Positions 42,751 to 51,659 of a stretch of 64,000 nucleotides of DNA are shown one piece after another. Location: positions 3,948 to 67,947 of the forward strand of contig JBKDKX010000017.1 of assembly GCA_046344715.1 (NCBI GenBank), read 5' to 3'. The stretch comes from CAZAQK01 sp046344715 (lineage in GTDB: Bacteria; Pseudomonadota; Alphaproteobacteria; Rickettsiales; SXRF01). Position numbers and translations under genes: made by a program. Position 1 is the stretch's first letter, and each line of letters opens with the position of its first letter. The notes under the pieces were generated by a model. That model worked only from the letters and a program-made list of their open reading frames with translations. It was not told the DNA's origin and made no database searches.

Positions 42751-43534
42751 ATTTTTTGCCGGTGATTAAATAATTCACGCTCATATCATCCGCTTTCATT
42801 TCCCATTTCCATGTTAGCGGATTCATTACCATGCCGGTCATATCCGCAACTTCCACATTGTTGGCGCGCAGGTGGCGGCTAAGCTCTGAGGGTTTTACAA
42901 ACTTGCTCCATGTGTGTGTGCCGCGCGGCAGCCAGCGCAGCACATATTCCGCACCGATGATGGCCAGTGCGTAGGATTTTGCTGTGCGATTGATGGTGGA
43001 AAAGATTACCAGTCCACCAGGTTTTGCTAACTTGCATACACATTCCACAAAGGCAGGAATATCGGCAACGTGTTCGATGATTTCGAGTGCCAACACAACA
43101 TCGAACCCGTCATTGCGAGGAGGCAAAGCCGACGAAGCAATCCAGTTTTCGGTATCTGGATTGCTTCGCTGCGCTCGCAATGACGAAACTAGAAACTCTG
43201 CCGTCGCGCATTTATAATCAATATTCAGTCCGGATTTTTCTGCATGTAACTTCGCAACGGCAATGTTTTTTTCAGAGGCATCTATACCTGTTACTTTGCA
43301 TCCTAACTGAGCAAATGCTTCCGAGACTAACCCGCCGCCGCAGCCAATATCGAGGAGGGATATTTCCTGAATCCTGAATCCTGAATCCTGAATCCTATTT
43401 TTAATCCATTCCACCCGCAGCGGATTAATCCGGTGCAGTGGGGCGAATTTGCCATGCGGATTCCACCATTCATCGGCAATGCGTGAAAAACGTTCGATTT
43501 CATCTTTATCAACGGTATTAACAGCAGCGGCCAT
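42731..43534 (-). CDS. ubiG: Ubiquinone biosynthesis O-methyltransferase UbiG
   Basis: UbiG performs the two O-methylations of ubiquinone synthesis using SAM. The family start NTVDKDEIERFSRIADEWWNPHGKFAPLHRINPLRVEWI is intact, motif I is LLDIGCGGGLVSEAFA, and FDVVLALEIIEHV and LVIFSTINRTAKSYALAIIGAEYVLRWLPRGTH follow. Two in-frame repeats interrupt it: a heptamer tract giving IQDSGFRIQE before motif I, and a C-type palindrome giving about 28 residues (SSLRAQRSNP...PPRNDG) before FDVVL. The last residues (CHPERS) come from an A repeat. ATG at 43534 is preferred; a TTG at 43582 is possible. Confidence 0.92.
   Translation of the reverse strand: MAAAVNTVDKDEIERFSRIADEWWNPHGKFAPLHRINPLRVEWIKNRIQDSGFRIQEISLLDIGCGGGLVSEAFAQLGCKVTGIDASEKNIAVAKLHAEKSGLNIDYKCATAEFLVSSLRAQRSNPDTENWIASSALPPRNDGFDVVLALEIIEHVADIPAFVECVCKLAKPGGLVIFSTINRTAKSYALAIIGAEYVLRWLPRGTHTWSKFVKPSELSRHLRANNVEVADMTGMVMNPLTWKWEMKADDMSVNYLITGKKCHPERS
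43109..43184. repeat. C-type palindrome inside ubiG
   Basis: GTCATTGCGAGGAGGC opens and GCGCTCGCAATGAC closes a 76-base palindrome, with AAGCAATCCAG facing CTGGATTGCTTCG inside. It is read through in frame in UbiG, between the strand ending CATAEF and the FDVVLALEIIEH block. Confidence 0.85.
43365..43396. repeat. Heptanucleotide tandem repeat inside ubiG
   Basis: TCCTGAA is repeated four times plus a partial copy. On the coding strand it encodes the overlapping DSGFRIQ pattern just before the SAM-binding motif I. Three heptamers equal seven codons, so slippage by three units keeps the frame; other steps would break ubiG. Confidence 0.9.
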
Positions 43535-43599
43535 GGCAAATTGTGCTTTCTTATTCGGATTCTCTATTTTAGACTGATTCAAACCATAAGCGCAATGCC

Positions 43600-44631
43600 A
43601 TGACGAAGATAAACCTAAAAAACATGCTTTTTAACAGTGTTGCTGTTTCTAATACAGAACAGCAGAGTAAATTTGATAAGATATTGGGCTATCTTTTTGG
43701 CCTTAAAAAAGGCTGGCATAAGCATCGCGATTTCACAAAAAATAATTTTGAAATGGGTGTGGCCCATTTCCGCAAAGGCAATGTACAGGATGCGGTGTTT
43801 CGCTTCAAACTCGTTACATGGATGAATCCCAAACATGCTGATGGCTGGTACTGGCTGGGCAGAAGCCTATTGCGTGACGGCAAAAAATCACAGGCAGTGG
43901 CAGCCTTGCAAAAAGTACAGCAGATGAAACCCGGGCAGGAAGACACTAATTATATGCTGGCAGTGGCCATGGGGGCCGCAGCTTCGCAGAACCTGCTCCC
44001 TAAAAGAATGCCGCCATCACTGGTGAAGGAGCATTTTGAGGGGATTGCCAGTGATTATGTGGCAACCATTGAGGTTGGTCAGCATAAAGGCCATGAGCTG
44101 GTGGCAGATGCCGCGCGTGCGGCTCTATTGCAAGGACGGCTGGATCATGTAGTGCTGGATTTGGGTGTGGGCACAGGTCTGTGTGGCGTGCGGCTGCGCG
44201 ATGTTTCCGCACATATTACAGGTGTGGATATTTCCGCAAAAATGCTGGAACGCGCCATGCTTGTTAAAGATGCTGCAGGCAAAAAACTCTATGATGCACT
44301 GGTGCACCGTGAAGCGGTTGATTTTTTAAGTGGCACCGCAGATGGTGCGTTTGACGTGGTACTGGCCGCTGGATTGGTTGATTATTTGGGTGATCTTGAT
44401 GAATTGTGGAAGCAGGTGGCGCGCTCTCTGAAGCAGGGCGGCATCTTCGCGCTTTCAGCCAGCAGCATGGCAGAGGCTGGCTTCCGCTTTGATACAAAAA
44501 CCGAGCATTTCCGCTTTTCTAAAGCCTATCTTGAAGGACTGGCCAGCCAGCATGGCATGAGTGCTATTTCTCTGGTGGAAGCGGAAGTTTCAGCCGGCCA
44601 GATGATGTGGGTTTGTGCCTTCCGCAAGTAA
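43600..44631 (+). CDS. TPR-containing SAM-dependent methyltransferase
   Basis: An N-terminal TPR-like part (residues about 48-120: FEMGVAHFRKGNVQDAVFRFKLVTWMNPKHADGWYWLGRSLL) is joined to a class I methyltransferase domain with motif I VVLDLGVGTGLCG and following ITGVDISAKMLERA, DVVLAAGLVDYLGDL and SLKQGGIFALSAS. The substrate is unknown; similar TPR-methyltransferases occur widely in alphaproteobacteria. No Shine-Dalgarno is visible before the ATG. It is divergent from ubiG with 17-65 bases between starts depending on the ubiG start. It has 343 residues. Confidence 0.9.
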   Translation: MTKINLKNMLFNSVAVSNTEQQSKFDKILGYLFGLKKGWHKHRDFTKNNFEMGVAHFRKGNVQDAVFRFKLVTWMNPKHADGWYWLGRSLLRDGKKSQAVAALQKVQQMKPGQEDTNYMLAVAMGAAASQNLLPKRMPPSLVKEHFEGIASDYVATIEVGQHKGHELVADAARAALLQGRLDHVVLDLGVGTGLCGVRLRDVSAHITGVDISAKMLERAMLVKDAAGKKLYDALVHREAVDFLSGTADGAFDVVLAAGLVDYLGDLDELWKQVARSLKQGGIFALSASSMAEAGFRFDTKTEHFRFSKAYLEGLASQHGMSAISLVEAEVSAGQMMWVCAFRK

Positions 44632-44632
44632 T

Positions 44633-44717
44633 GTCACCGCGAGTAGGGCAAAGCCCAACGTGGCGATCCAGAGCATTTCTGGAAAGCTGGATTGCTTCGC
44701 CTGTGGCTTGCAATGAC
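44633..44717. repeat. Palindromic repeat, family C copy 3
   Basis: GTCACCGCGAGTAGGGC to GCTTGCAATGAC, with GCGATCCAGAGC facing AAGCTGGATTGC inside. It starts right after the methyltransferase stop, and its last bases (CAATGAC) provide the ATG of the next gene. Confidence 0.8.
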
Positions 44718-45171
44718 GCAAATTAATGTACGAATTGTAGGAAAAGAAGCAGCAGAATTACTCTCTGACGTTCATACCCAATGCTTTCCCCATTATTGGG
44801 ACAAAGACGCATTCAACGATTTTTTCTCGGTGGCGGGTACGATGGCTCTGTTGGCAGAGGCAGATAAGGTGGTTGGTATGTTGGTTTACCGTATAAGCCA
44901 TGAGCAGGCGGATATCATCACCATAGCAGTATTGCCGGAGTTTCGCCGCAAAGGGATTGCACGTTTGCTGATGGATAAAGCCTTGCAGGCGTTGCAGGGG
45001 CAGGGGGTGGAAACGCTGTTCTTAGACGTGGAATATGGTAACCAGCCAGCCATAAGCCTTTATGAAGCCTTGGGTTTTTCCCACCAGCGGCGCAGGCGGC
45101 AGTATTACCGCCAAACTGACGGTACATGCACGGATGCGCTTGTAATGACCAAAAAAGTTACCAGTTGCTAG
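44713..45171 (+). CDS. rimI: GNAT acetyltransferase, RimI-like
   Basis: RimI acetylates the N-terminus of ribosomal protein S18; close relatives acetylate other proteins. The GNAT fold is clear: VVGMLVYRISHEQADIITIAVLPEFRRKGIARLLMDKAL with the acetyl-CoA loop (RRKGIA), then ETLFLDVEYGNQPAISLYEALGFSHQRRRRQYY, the RimI-like end. The ATG at 44713 lies in the terminal bases of a palindromic repeat; a frame extension to 44692 would be inside the repeat. The last four codons (VTSC) run into another inverted repeat. It has 152 residues. Confidence 0.88.
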   Translation: MTQINVRIVGKEAAELLSDVHTQCFPHYWDKDAFNDFFSVAGTMALLAEADKVVGMLVYRISHEQADIITIAVLPEFRRKGIARLLMDKALQALQGQGVETLFLDVEYGNQPAISLYEALGFSHQRRRRQYYRQTDGTCTDALVMTKKVTSC

Positions 45172-45236
45172 TTATCAGTTGCCAGTATAAATTTCCCCCC
45201 TCTTTCTGGTAACTGGTAACAGGTAGCTAGTAACTA
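45157..45236. repeat. Inverted repeat between rimI and lysC (family F copy 2)
   Basis: AGTTACCAGTTGCTAGTTATC on the left is imperfectly mirrored by GGTAACAGGTAGCTAGTAACT on the right, with a C-run between. It spans the rimI stop and ends seven bases before the lysC ATG. Confidence 0.75.
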
Positions 45237-45242
45237 AATCTT

Positions 45243-46472
45243 ATGGCACTTATCGTACAAAAATTCGGTGGCACCTCGGTTGCGAATATTGAACGCATCC
45301 GTAATGTGGCTACCAAAGTCAAAAAAGAACTCGACCTCGGCAACAGTGTTGCGGTGGTGGTATCCGCCATGGCAGGTGTTACCAACCAGCTTGTGGCGTA
45401 TGTCAGTGAAGTATCACCCTTGAATACGCGTGATGGCTGGGCAGAATATGATCAGGTGGTATCCACCGGCGAGCAGGTGACATGCGGATTGCTTGCGCTC
45501 ACCTTGCAGGAAATGGGCATCCCGGCGCGGTCGTTTACTGGCTGGCAGATTCCACTTAAAACCGACAACGCACACGGCAAGGCGCGTATTACCGATATTG
45601 ATGCAACGGAATTGCATGCAACACTGAAATCAGGAAAAGTAGCGGTAATTGCAGGGTTTCAGGGTATTGCAGAAGATGGCCGCGTTTCAACACTTGGCCG
45701 TGGTGGGTCTGACACTTCTGCGGTGGCGATTGCGGCGGCACTGAAAGCAGACAGGTGCGATATTTATACCGATGTGGACGGGGTATATACCACTGACCCA
45801 CGCATCGTAAGCGGTGCGCGTAAACTGGAAAAAATCAGTTACGAGGAAATGTTGGAGCTGGCGTCGCTTGGCGCGAAAGTACTGCAAACGCGCTCGGTGG
45901 AAATGGCAATGAATCATAACGTTGTGGTGCAGGTATTATCGAGTTTTTCCGATACGCCCGGCACACTGCTTGTTGAAGAAGAGGAATCTATGGAACAAAA
46001 ACGTATCACAGGCATTGCCTTCTCGCGCGATGAATCACGTATCACATTAACTGCCGTGCCGGATAAGCCAGGTGTGGCGGCGGCTATTTTTGGCCCGCTG
46101 GCAGAGGCGAATATCAACGTGGATATGATTGTGCAAAACGTGGATGAAATCGGCAAGGTGACGGATATGACCTTCACTGTGGGCAAAGCGGATTTTGACC
46201 GCACGGTGGCGGCACTGGAAAAAGCCCGCCCGATTTTGCAATATAAGGAACTCACCACCGATAAGAATGTGGCGAAAATCTCTGCCATTGGCGTGGGTAT
46301 GCGTTCACACACCGGCGTGGCGCAGGAAATGTTCCGCGCACTCGCTGAAAAAGGCATCAATATCTTGGTTATCTCCACCTCTGAAATTAAAATCAGCGTG
46401 CTAATTGCCGAGGAATATACCGAGCTGGCCGTGCGCGCATTACATGCGGCTTTCGACATGGAGAAGGCATGA
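45243..46472 (+). CDS. lysC: Aspartate kinase
   Basis: Aspartokinase phosphorylates aspartate, the first step toward Lys, Thr, Met and diaminopimelate. The kinase domain starts LIVQKFGGTSVAN and includes the LGRGGSDTSAVAIAAALKADRCDIYTDVDGVYTTDPRIV core. Two C-terminal ACT domains follow (from about 265), carrying feedback regulation: VPDKPGVAAAIFGPLAEANINVDMIVQN and VGMRSHTGVAQEMFRALAEKGINILVISTSEIKISVL. Its 409 residues match the monofunctional alphaproteobacterial type. An internal start for a separate beta subunit cannot be excluded. It overlaps the next gene by four bases. Confidence 0.97.
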   Translation: MALIVQKFGGTSVANIERIRNVATKVKKELDLGNSVAVVVSAMAGVTNQLVAYVSEVSPLNTRDGWAEYDQVVSTGEQVTCGLLALTLQEMGIPARSFTGWQIPLKTDNAHGKARITDIDATELHATLKSGKVAVIAGFQGIAEDGRVSTLGRGGSDTSAVAIAAALKADRCDIYTDVDGVYTTDPRIVSGARKLEKISYEEMLELASLGAKVLQTRSVEMAMNHNVVVQVLSSFSDTPGTLLVEEEESMEQKRITGIAFSRDESRITLTAVPDKPGVAAAIFGPLAEANINVDMIVQNVDEIGKVTDMTFTVGKADFDRTVAALEKARPILQYKELTTDKNVAKISAIGVGMRSHTGVAQEMFRALAEKGINILVISTSEIKISVLIAEEYTELAVRALHAAFDMEKA

Positions 46473-47476
46473 GCCAAGCACTCAACACACTCTGGAAACG
46501 CGGCACGGATTTTTTAGGCTGCCAATATGCCATCATGGGCGGGGCGATGAGCTGGGTGTCTGAACGCCATTTAGTTGCGGCCATGAGCAATGCCGGCATG
46601 TTCGGGGTGATTGCCTGTTCCTCCATGACGCCGGAACTTTTGGATAATGAAATTGCTGAAACCAAAAAGCTTACGCAAAAACCGTTTGGTGTAAACCTCA
46701 TTGTCATGCACCCGCAGATGGATGCGTTGGTAGAAGTGTGTAAAAAGCACAACGTATCGCATGTGGTGTTGGCTGGTGGTATTCCGTTGGCTGCGCATAT
46801 CAAGACTATCAAGGAATATGGCGGCAAGGTGATTGGGTTCGCGCCTGCACTCGTTATCGGCAAAAAACTGATACGAAACGGCGTGGATGCGCTGGTGATT
46901 GAAGGCATGGAAGCGGGTGGGCACATTGGGCCGGTTACCACATCCGTATTAGCGCAGGAGATTTTACCGGCCATCCGTGAAGTTCCGGTATTTGTGGCCG
47001 GTGGCATTGGTCGTGGTGAAGTGATGGTGACCTATCTGGAAATGGGGGCTGCCGCTGTACAGCTTGGCACGCGTTTTGTATGCGCCACTGAGTGTATTGC
47101 ACATCCAAAATTCAAGGAAGCCTTCATCCGTGCATCAGCGCGTGATGCTATGCCTTCGGTGCAGGTTGATCCTGATTTTCCGGTGATTCCCGTGCGTGCC
47201 ATTATGAACAAGGCAACCGATGATTTTACGCGCACGCAGCACTCGGTCATTGCTGAATTTCGTGCAGGAAAGCTCGATAAAAAAGAAGCACAGCTCAAAA
47301 TTGAGCATTTCTGGGCGGGTGCGCTGCGCAAGGCAGTGATTGATGGTGATATCGAAAATGGCTCGCTCATGGCAGGCCAGAGCGTTGGTATGGTTACCAA
47401 AATCCAGCCATGCAGGGAAATTGTTGAAGAGCTTATCGCACAGGCGGAAGGTTTTCTCACTGCACGTGCTGCATAA
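46469..47476 (+). CDS. Nitronate monooxygenase-like FMN enzyme
   Basis: This is a 2-nitropropane dioxygenase/FabK-family TIM barrel that binds FMN. Landmarks are PIM-type QYAIMGGAMSWVS, AGMFGVIACSSM, PFGVNLIV, VLAGGIPLAAHIKTIKEYGGKVIG, DALVIEGMEAGGHIGP (with the catalytic His) and VFVAGGIGRGEVMVTYLEMGAAAVQLGTRFVCATEC. Nitronate oxidation versus enoyl reduction cannot be told apart here. It overlaps lysC (ATGA), an arrangement that implies co-expression. It has 335 residues. Confidence 0.9.
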   Translation: MSQALNTLWKRGTDFLGCQYAIMGGAMSWVSERHLVAAMSNAGMFGVIACSSMTPELLDNEIAETKKLTQKPFGVNLIVMHPQMDALVEVCKKHNVSHVVLAGGIPLAAHIKTIKEYGGKVIGFAPALVIGKKLIRNGVDALVIEGMEAGGHIGPVTTSVLAQEILPAIREVPVFVAGGIGRGEVMVTYLEMGAAAVQLGTRFVCATECIAHPKFKEAFIRASARDAMPSVQVDPDFPVIPVRAIMNKATDDFTRTQHSVIAEFRAGKLDKKEAQLKIEHFWAGALRKAVIDGDIENGSLMAGQSVGMVTKIQPCREIVEELIAQAEGFLTARAA

Positions 47477-47546
47477 ATTTTGCATCGCAGCAAATTAACC
47501 CTGTAGTACTTGACTTGCCGCGTGGCGGCAGGGCATTGTGCAGTAC

Positions 47547-49829
47547 ATGAAACAATCAAAAAAATCACTGCCCAAAGTGGCGACGCCGCTTTTATTGCTG
47601 CGCCGCATCAGAGACGTGATGGGTCAGGATGAAGGCGCACAGGCGCGGCTGGATAAAATTGTAACACTCATTGCTTCCGGCTTTTCTTCGCAGGTGTGCT
47701 CGGTGTATCTGCTAAGGGCAGGCGATGTGCTGGAGCTATTTGCCAGCGAGGGGCTGAAGGCGCAGTCAGTGCATCAGACACGCCTTGGTGTAGGCCGTGG
47801 GCTTGTGGGCACCATAGCGGCAACCGCAGAGCCGCTTAATCTTGCAGAAGCGAGTAAACATCCCAAGTTTGAATATCGCCCTGAAACGGGTGAGAAAATT
47901 TACAAGGCCTTTGTTGGTGTGCCAATATTGCAGGGTGGCAAGGTAATTGGCGTGCTGGTCGTGCAGCGCAAGGCCGCCAGAAAATATACCGCCGATCAGG
48001 TGGAAGTATTGCAGACCATTTCTATGGTGCTTTCAGAACTCACCGTATCCGGCCAGCTGGTTTCCATGCAGGAAATCAAGACGGCAACCGGCGGCTTGAT
48101 GACGCTACAACTCAGCGGTACTAGGCTTTCTTCCGGCATTGCCAAGGCGGTTGCCGTTCTGCATGAACCACAATTGGTGATTACTAATTATGTGGCTTCC
48201 GACATCAATCATGAAAAACAACGGTTTGACGATGCGATGCGCGCACTCAGGCAATCTTTTGGTGAATATATTGAATCCTCCGGCCTGCCTGAAGGTGATG
48301 AGAAGCGTGAAATCATCGAAACATATCTGCTGTTCACCCGTGACAAAGGCTGGCTTGCCCGTATTCATGAGGCGATTAATGCTGGACTTACTGCAGAAGC
48401 GGCGGTGAAAAAAGTGCAGGAAGAGTTGCAGGCGCGCATGAGCCAGATGGCAAGCCCATACATTAAAGAGCGAGTGCAGGATTTAGAAGATTTATCCAAT
48501 CACTTGTTGCAGCTGTTGCTGGGTAAGCCGATGGGTGTTTTGGCGGCAGACCTGCCGGAAGCATTCATATTGGTGGCGCGTTCGCTCGGGCCTGCGGAAC
48601 TTCTGGATTATGACTATACAAGGCTAAAAGGCATTGTACTGGAAGAAGGATCAATGACATCACACACGGCGGTAATTGCGCGTGCAATGGATTTACCGGC
48701 ATTGGCCAAGGTGGATAATGCTGCGGATATTATTCAGGCAGGTGATACGCTGATTGTGGATGCTGAAAATGGCTGTGTCTATGTGCGCCCGAATGACGAA
48801 ACTGAGCAGGCGATGGATGCCTATATCCGCCAGTATGCCGAGCGTGCTGCCGAATATGATCAGATAAAACACCTGCCGGCGCAGACGGCAGATGGTATTG
48901 ACATCACATTAAATATCAATGCTGGGCTATTTGTGGATGGCACACAGATACTGGATCAGGCAGGTGTAAAAGGTATTGGTCTGTACCGTACTGAGCTCCC
49001 CTATATGGTGGCGAGTGATTTTCCTGATGTGGACATGCAGCGAAAACATTATGCGGCGATTTATAAGCAACTACCCGACAGGCCGGTGATATTCCGTACC
49101 TTTGATATTGGGGGTGATAAGAAAGTGCCCTACCTGCATATTGAGGAAGAAGAAAATCCGGCGATGGGCTGGCGTGCCACTCGCATTGGCTTGGAACGAC
49201 CGACGATACTCCGCACGCAGTTTCGCGCGCTTATTGAAGCATCCGCTGGTCGTGAACTCCGGTTCATGCTGCCGTTCATCGCTCAGGTATCGGAGTTTGA
49301 TGCAGCTAAAAAGCTGTTTGATCAGGAGCTGGATCAGGCCAGAGCGCGTGGTCAAGAGCTGCCTGCCAGCGTTAAGATTGGTATCATGATCGAGATACCT
49401 TCGATACTCTGGCAGCTTGAGATACTCATGCCGAAACTGGATTTTGTATCTATCGGCAGTAATGATCTGATGCAGTTCCTCTTCGCGTGTGACCGCAGTG
49501 CCGCGCACATGGCAAATGCATATGACACCCTCTCACCGGTGATGCTGAATGTGGTAAAGATGATTGTAGAAAAAGCAGCAATGCATAAGGTAGAAGTTGG
49601 GTTTTGTGGTGAAATGGCCAGAAAGCCCCTTGATGCACTGGCACTCCTTGCAGTAGGTATACGCAATCTATCCGTTTCTACTTCTGCGCTTGGGTCAGTG
49701 AAAGCGATGATTCGTCAGACATCGCTGGTATCACTCACCGAATATGTGCAATACCAGCTGGATACAGGCGAGGCGAGCATTCGTCATCTGCTTGCCGCCT
49801 ACGCTAAAGATCATGGCATTCCGGTATAG
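47547..49829 (+). CDS. ptsP: PTS(Ntr) enzyme I, phosphoenolpyruvate-protein phosphotransferase
   Basis: PtsP starts the nitrogen-related phosphotransferase relay by taking phosphate from PEP. An N-terminal GAF domain (about 25-165) is followed by the PEP-utiliser N domain, the phosphohistidine loop GSMTSHTAVIARAMDLPAL, and the PEP-binding barrel (GIGLYRTELPYM, RTFDIGGDKKVPYL, VSIGSNDLMQFLFACDR, VGFCGEMARKP with catalytic Cys). ATG at 47547 is preferred over GTG at 47538. It has about 760 residues. A small TTGCCGC/GCGGCAG hairpin lies just upstream. Confidence 0.96.
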   Translation: MKQSKKSLPKVATPLLLLRRIRDVMGQDEGAQARLDKIVTLIASGFSSQVCSVYLLRAGDVLELFASEGLKAQSVHQTRLGVGRGLVGTIAATAEPLNLAEASKHPKFEYRPETGEKIYKAFVGVPILQGGKVIGVLVVQRKAARKYTADQVEVLQTISMVLSELTVSGQLVSMQEIKTATGGLMTLQLSGTRLSSGIAKAVAVLHEPQLVITNYVASDINHEKQRFDDAMRALRQSFGEYIESSGLPEGDEKREIIETYLLFTRDKGWLARIHEAINAGLTAEAAVKKVQEELQARMSQMASPYIKERVQDLEDLSNHLLQLLLGKPMGVLAADLPEAFILVARSLGPAELLDYDYTRLKGIVLEEGSMTSHTAVIARAMDLPALAKVDNAADIIQAGDTLIVDAENGCVYVRPNDETEQAMDAYIRQYAERAAEYDQIKHLPAQTADGIDITLNINAGLFVDGTQILDQAGVKGIGLYRTELPYMVASDFPDVDMQRKHYAAIYKQLPDRPVIFRTFDIGGDKKVPYLHIEEEENPAMGWRATRIGLERPTILRTQFRALIEASAGRELRFMLPFIAQVSEFDAAKKLFDQELDQARARGQELPASVKIGIMIEIPSILWQLEILMPKLDFVSIGSNDLMQFLFACDRSAAHMANAYDTLSPVMLNVVKMIVEKAAMHKVEVGFCGEMARKPLDALALLAVGIRNLSVSTSALGSVKAMIRQTSLVSLTEYVQYQLDTGEASIRHLLAAYAKDHGIPV

Positions 49830-49832
49830 GGT

Positions 49833-50405
49833 ATGACAGATACACACGCAGAAATCGGCAAGATGCTAAAATCCTCACGTGAATCCTTAAAAGTGCGGAT
49901 CGAGGATGCTTCTCAGGTGCTGCACATCAGGACACGTTACTTGAAGGCTCTGGAAGACGGTCGTCTGGAAGATTTGCCCGGTCGTGCCTACGCTAAGGGA
50001 TATTTGCTGGCTTATGCTGGTTATCTTGACATGGATAGAGATGAGATCGTTCGGCAATTTGAGAAGGTTGAGGCAAATTTCAGGCGAGGGTTCTTTCTGC
50101 CGGAAGTGCTGAAAAAGGAGAAAAGTCCAAGGCCAGGGCTTATCTGGCTGGGGGTTGGGGTGGCGATATGTGCCTATATATTGTGGGCTAACCTCGCAAA
50201 ATCACCTTATGCGGGGGATGATGAAATTGCAGCCGCCGAGCAACAGTTGGTAAAAAATGGGCATATTTCTGCACTACTTGCTCAGAATCTGCCTTGCTTA
50301 AAGCTGGAAGTCGTATTATACCCCCCGTGTTATGCGGTGGATCTGGATGATAGCCTGTTCCCGCTGAAACGCCGGGTCACTTCCGTAATGGAACTAAAAA
50401 TGTAA
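49833..50405 (+). CDS. RodZ-like helix-turn-helix membrane protein
   Basis: An N-terminal HTH_25 domain (residues 5-75, SRESLKVRIEDASQVLHIRTRYLKALEDGRLEDLPGRAYAKGYLLAYAGYL) is the cytoplasmic part of RodZ-type proteins that anchor MreB. A membrane span (about 105-122, PGLIWLGVGVAICAYILWA) is followed by a short periplasmic tail with two Cys. At 190 residues it lacks the large periplasmic DUF4115 domain, so it is a short form. It starts three bases after ptsP ends and precedes ispG, as HTH proteins of this type often do. Confidence 0.88.
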   Translation: MTDTHAEIGKMLKSSRESLKVRIEDASQVLHIRTRYLKALEDGRLEDLPGRAYAKGYLLAYAGYLDMDRDEIVRQFEKVEANFRRGFFLPEVLKKEKSPRPGLIWLGVGVAICAYILWANLAKSPYAGDDEIAAAEQQLVKNGHISALLAQNLPCLKLEVVLYPPCYAVDLDDSLFPLKRRVTSVMELKM

Positions 50406-50429
50406 TTCCCGGACTAACGGTTTGAAACG

Positions 50430-51659
50430 ATGAATGAACATATGGCCGGGCGCCGGATTTCCCGTCAGGGTAAGATTGGGCATGTGATATTGGGTGGAGG
50501 TGCGCCTGTGATGGTGCAGTCCATGACCAATACGGACACGGCTGATGTGGATGCTACAGTGGCTCAAGTAAAAGCACTGACAGAGGCTGGTTCTGAGGTG
50601 GTGCGTATTACCGTGAATAATGAGGCGGCGGCAAAAGCGGTGCCGTTTATTGCAGAAAAAGTGAATGTGCCGCTGGTGGGTGATTTTCATTATAACGGCC
50701 ATACGCTGCTGAATGATTATCCTGATATGGCAAAGGCACTCGCTAAATATCGCATTAATCCGGGCAATGTGGGGTTTGCGGATAAGCGCGACAAGCAGTT
50801 TGCTATGATGATTGAGGCGGCACTGAAATACGAAAAACCTGTGCGCATTGGCGCAAACTGGGGCAGCCTAGACCAACAGATGCTGGCTTTGGTGATGGAT
50901 GAAAATGCCAAATCCGCAAATCCGCAGGATGCAAATGCCGTGATGCGTGAAGCGCTGGTGCGCTCAGCGGTGGAAAGTGCCAAATACGCAGAAAACATGG
51001 GCATGAAGCCAGAGCAGATTATTTTATCCTGCAAGGTAAGTCGTGTGCAGGATCTGGTGGCGGTGTACCGCGAGCTGGCAAAACGCTGCGATTATGCGCT
51101 GCATCTGGGGCTTACCGAGGCAGGCATGGGCAGTAAAGGCATTGTGGCGAGCACAGCAGCACTCAGCATTTTATTGCAGGAAGGCATTGGTGATACCATC
51201 CGTGTATCGCTCACGCCTGAACCAAATGGCGACCGCACACAGGAAGTGCGCGTGGCGCAGGAAATATTGCAAAGCATGGGGCTTCGTTCGTTCACGCCGC
51301 AGGTTACGGCCTGTCCGGGTTGTGGCCGCACCACCAGCACGGTGTTTCAGGAGCTGGCAGATAAAATACAGACCTATCTGCGCAATCAAATGCCTGTGTG
51401 GAAAACGCAGTATGCCGGTGTGGAAGAAATGAACGTGGCGGTGATGGGCTGCATCGTAAATGGCCCGGGCGAAAGCAAACACGCGCATATCGGTATTTCT
51501 TTGCCCGGCACTGGCGAGCAGCCATCTGCGCCGGTATTCATTGATGGCAAAAAAGCCATGACACTACGTGGCGAGCGCATCGCCGAGGAATTTCAGCAGA
51601 TCGTGGAGAATTATGTGAAAGAGAAATACGGCAAGGAGAACCGCAAGCATGTCGCCTAA
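50430..51659 (+). CDS. ispG: 4-hydroxy-3-methylbut-2-enyl diphosphate synthase IspG
   Basis: IspG is the [4Fe-4S] enzyme that converts MEcPP to HMBPP in the MEP isoprenoid pathway. The N-terminal barrel has VMVQSMTNTDTADVDATVAQVKAL and VPLVGDFHYNGHTLL; the C-terminal cluster ligands are in TACPGCGRTTS and VMGCIVNGPGESKHAHIGIS. Its 409 residues match the alphaproteobacterial type. It lies 24 bases after the RodZ-like gene, and its end overlaps the hisS start by 11 bases. Confidence 0.97.
   Translation: MNEHMAGRRISRQGKIGHVILGGGAPVMVQSMTNTDTADVDATVAQVKALTEAGSEVVRITVNNEAAAKAVPFIAEKVNVPLVGDFHYNGHTLLNDYPDMAKALAKYRINPGNVGFADKRDKQFAMMIEAALKYEKPVRIGANWGSLDQQMLALVMDENAKSANPQDANAVMREALVRSAVESAKYAENMGMKPEQIILSCKVSRVQDLVAVYRELAKRCDYALHLGLTEAGMGSKGIVASTAALSILLQEGIGDTIRVSLTPEPNGDRTQEVRVAQEILQSMGLRSFTPQVTACPGCGRTTSTVFQELADKIQTYLRNQMPVWKTQYAGVEEMNVAVMGCIVNGPGESKHAHIGISLPGTGEQPSAPVFIDGKKAMTLRGERIAEEFQQIVENYVKEKYGKENRKHVA

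Noticed and set aside
43365..43396. Heptamer tract as a CRISPR array
   Set aside because: Units are 7 bases with no spacers and lie inside a coding region.
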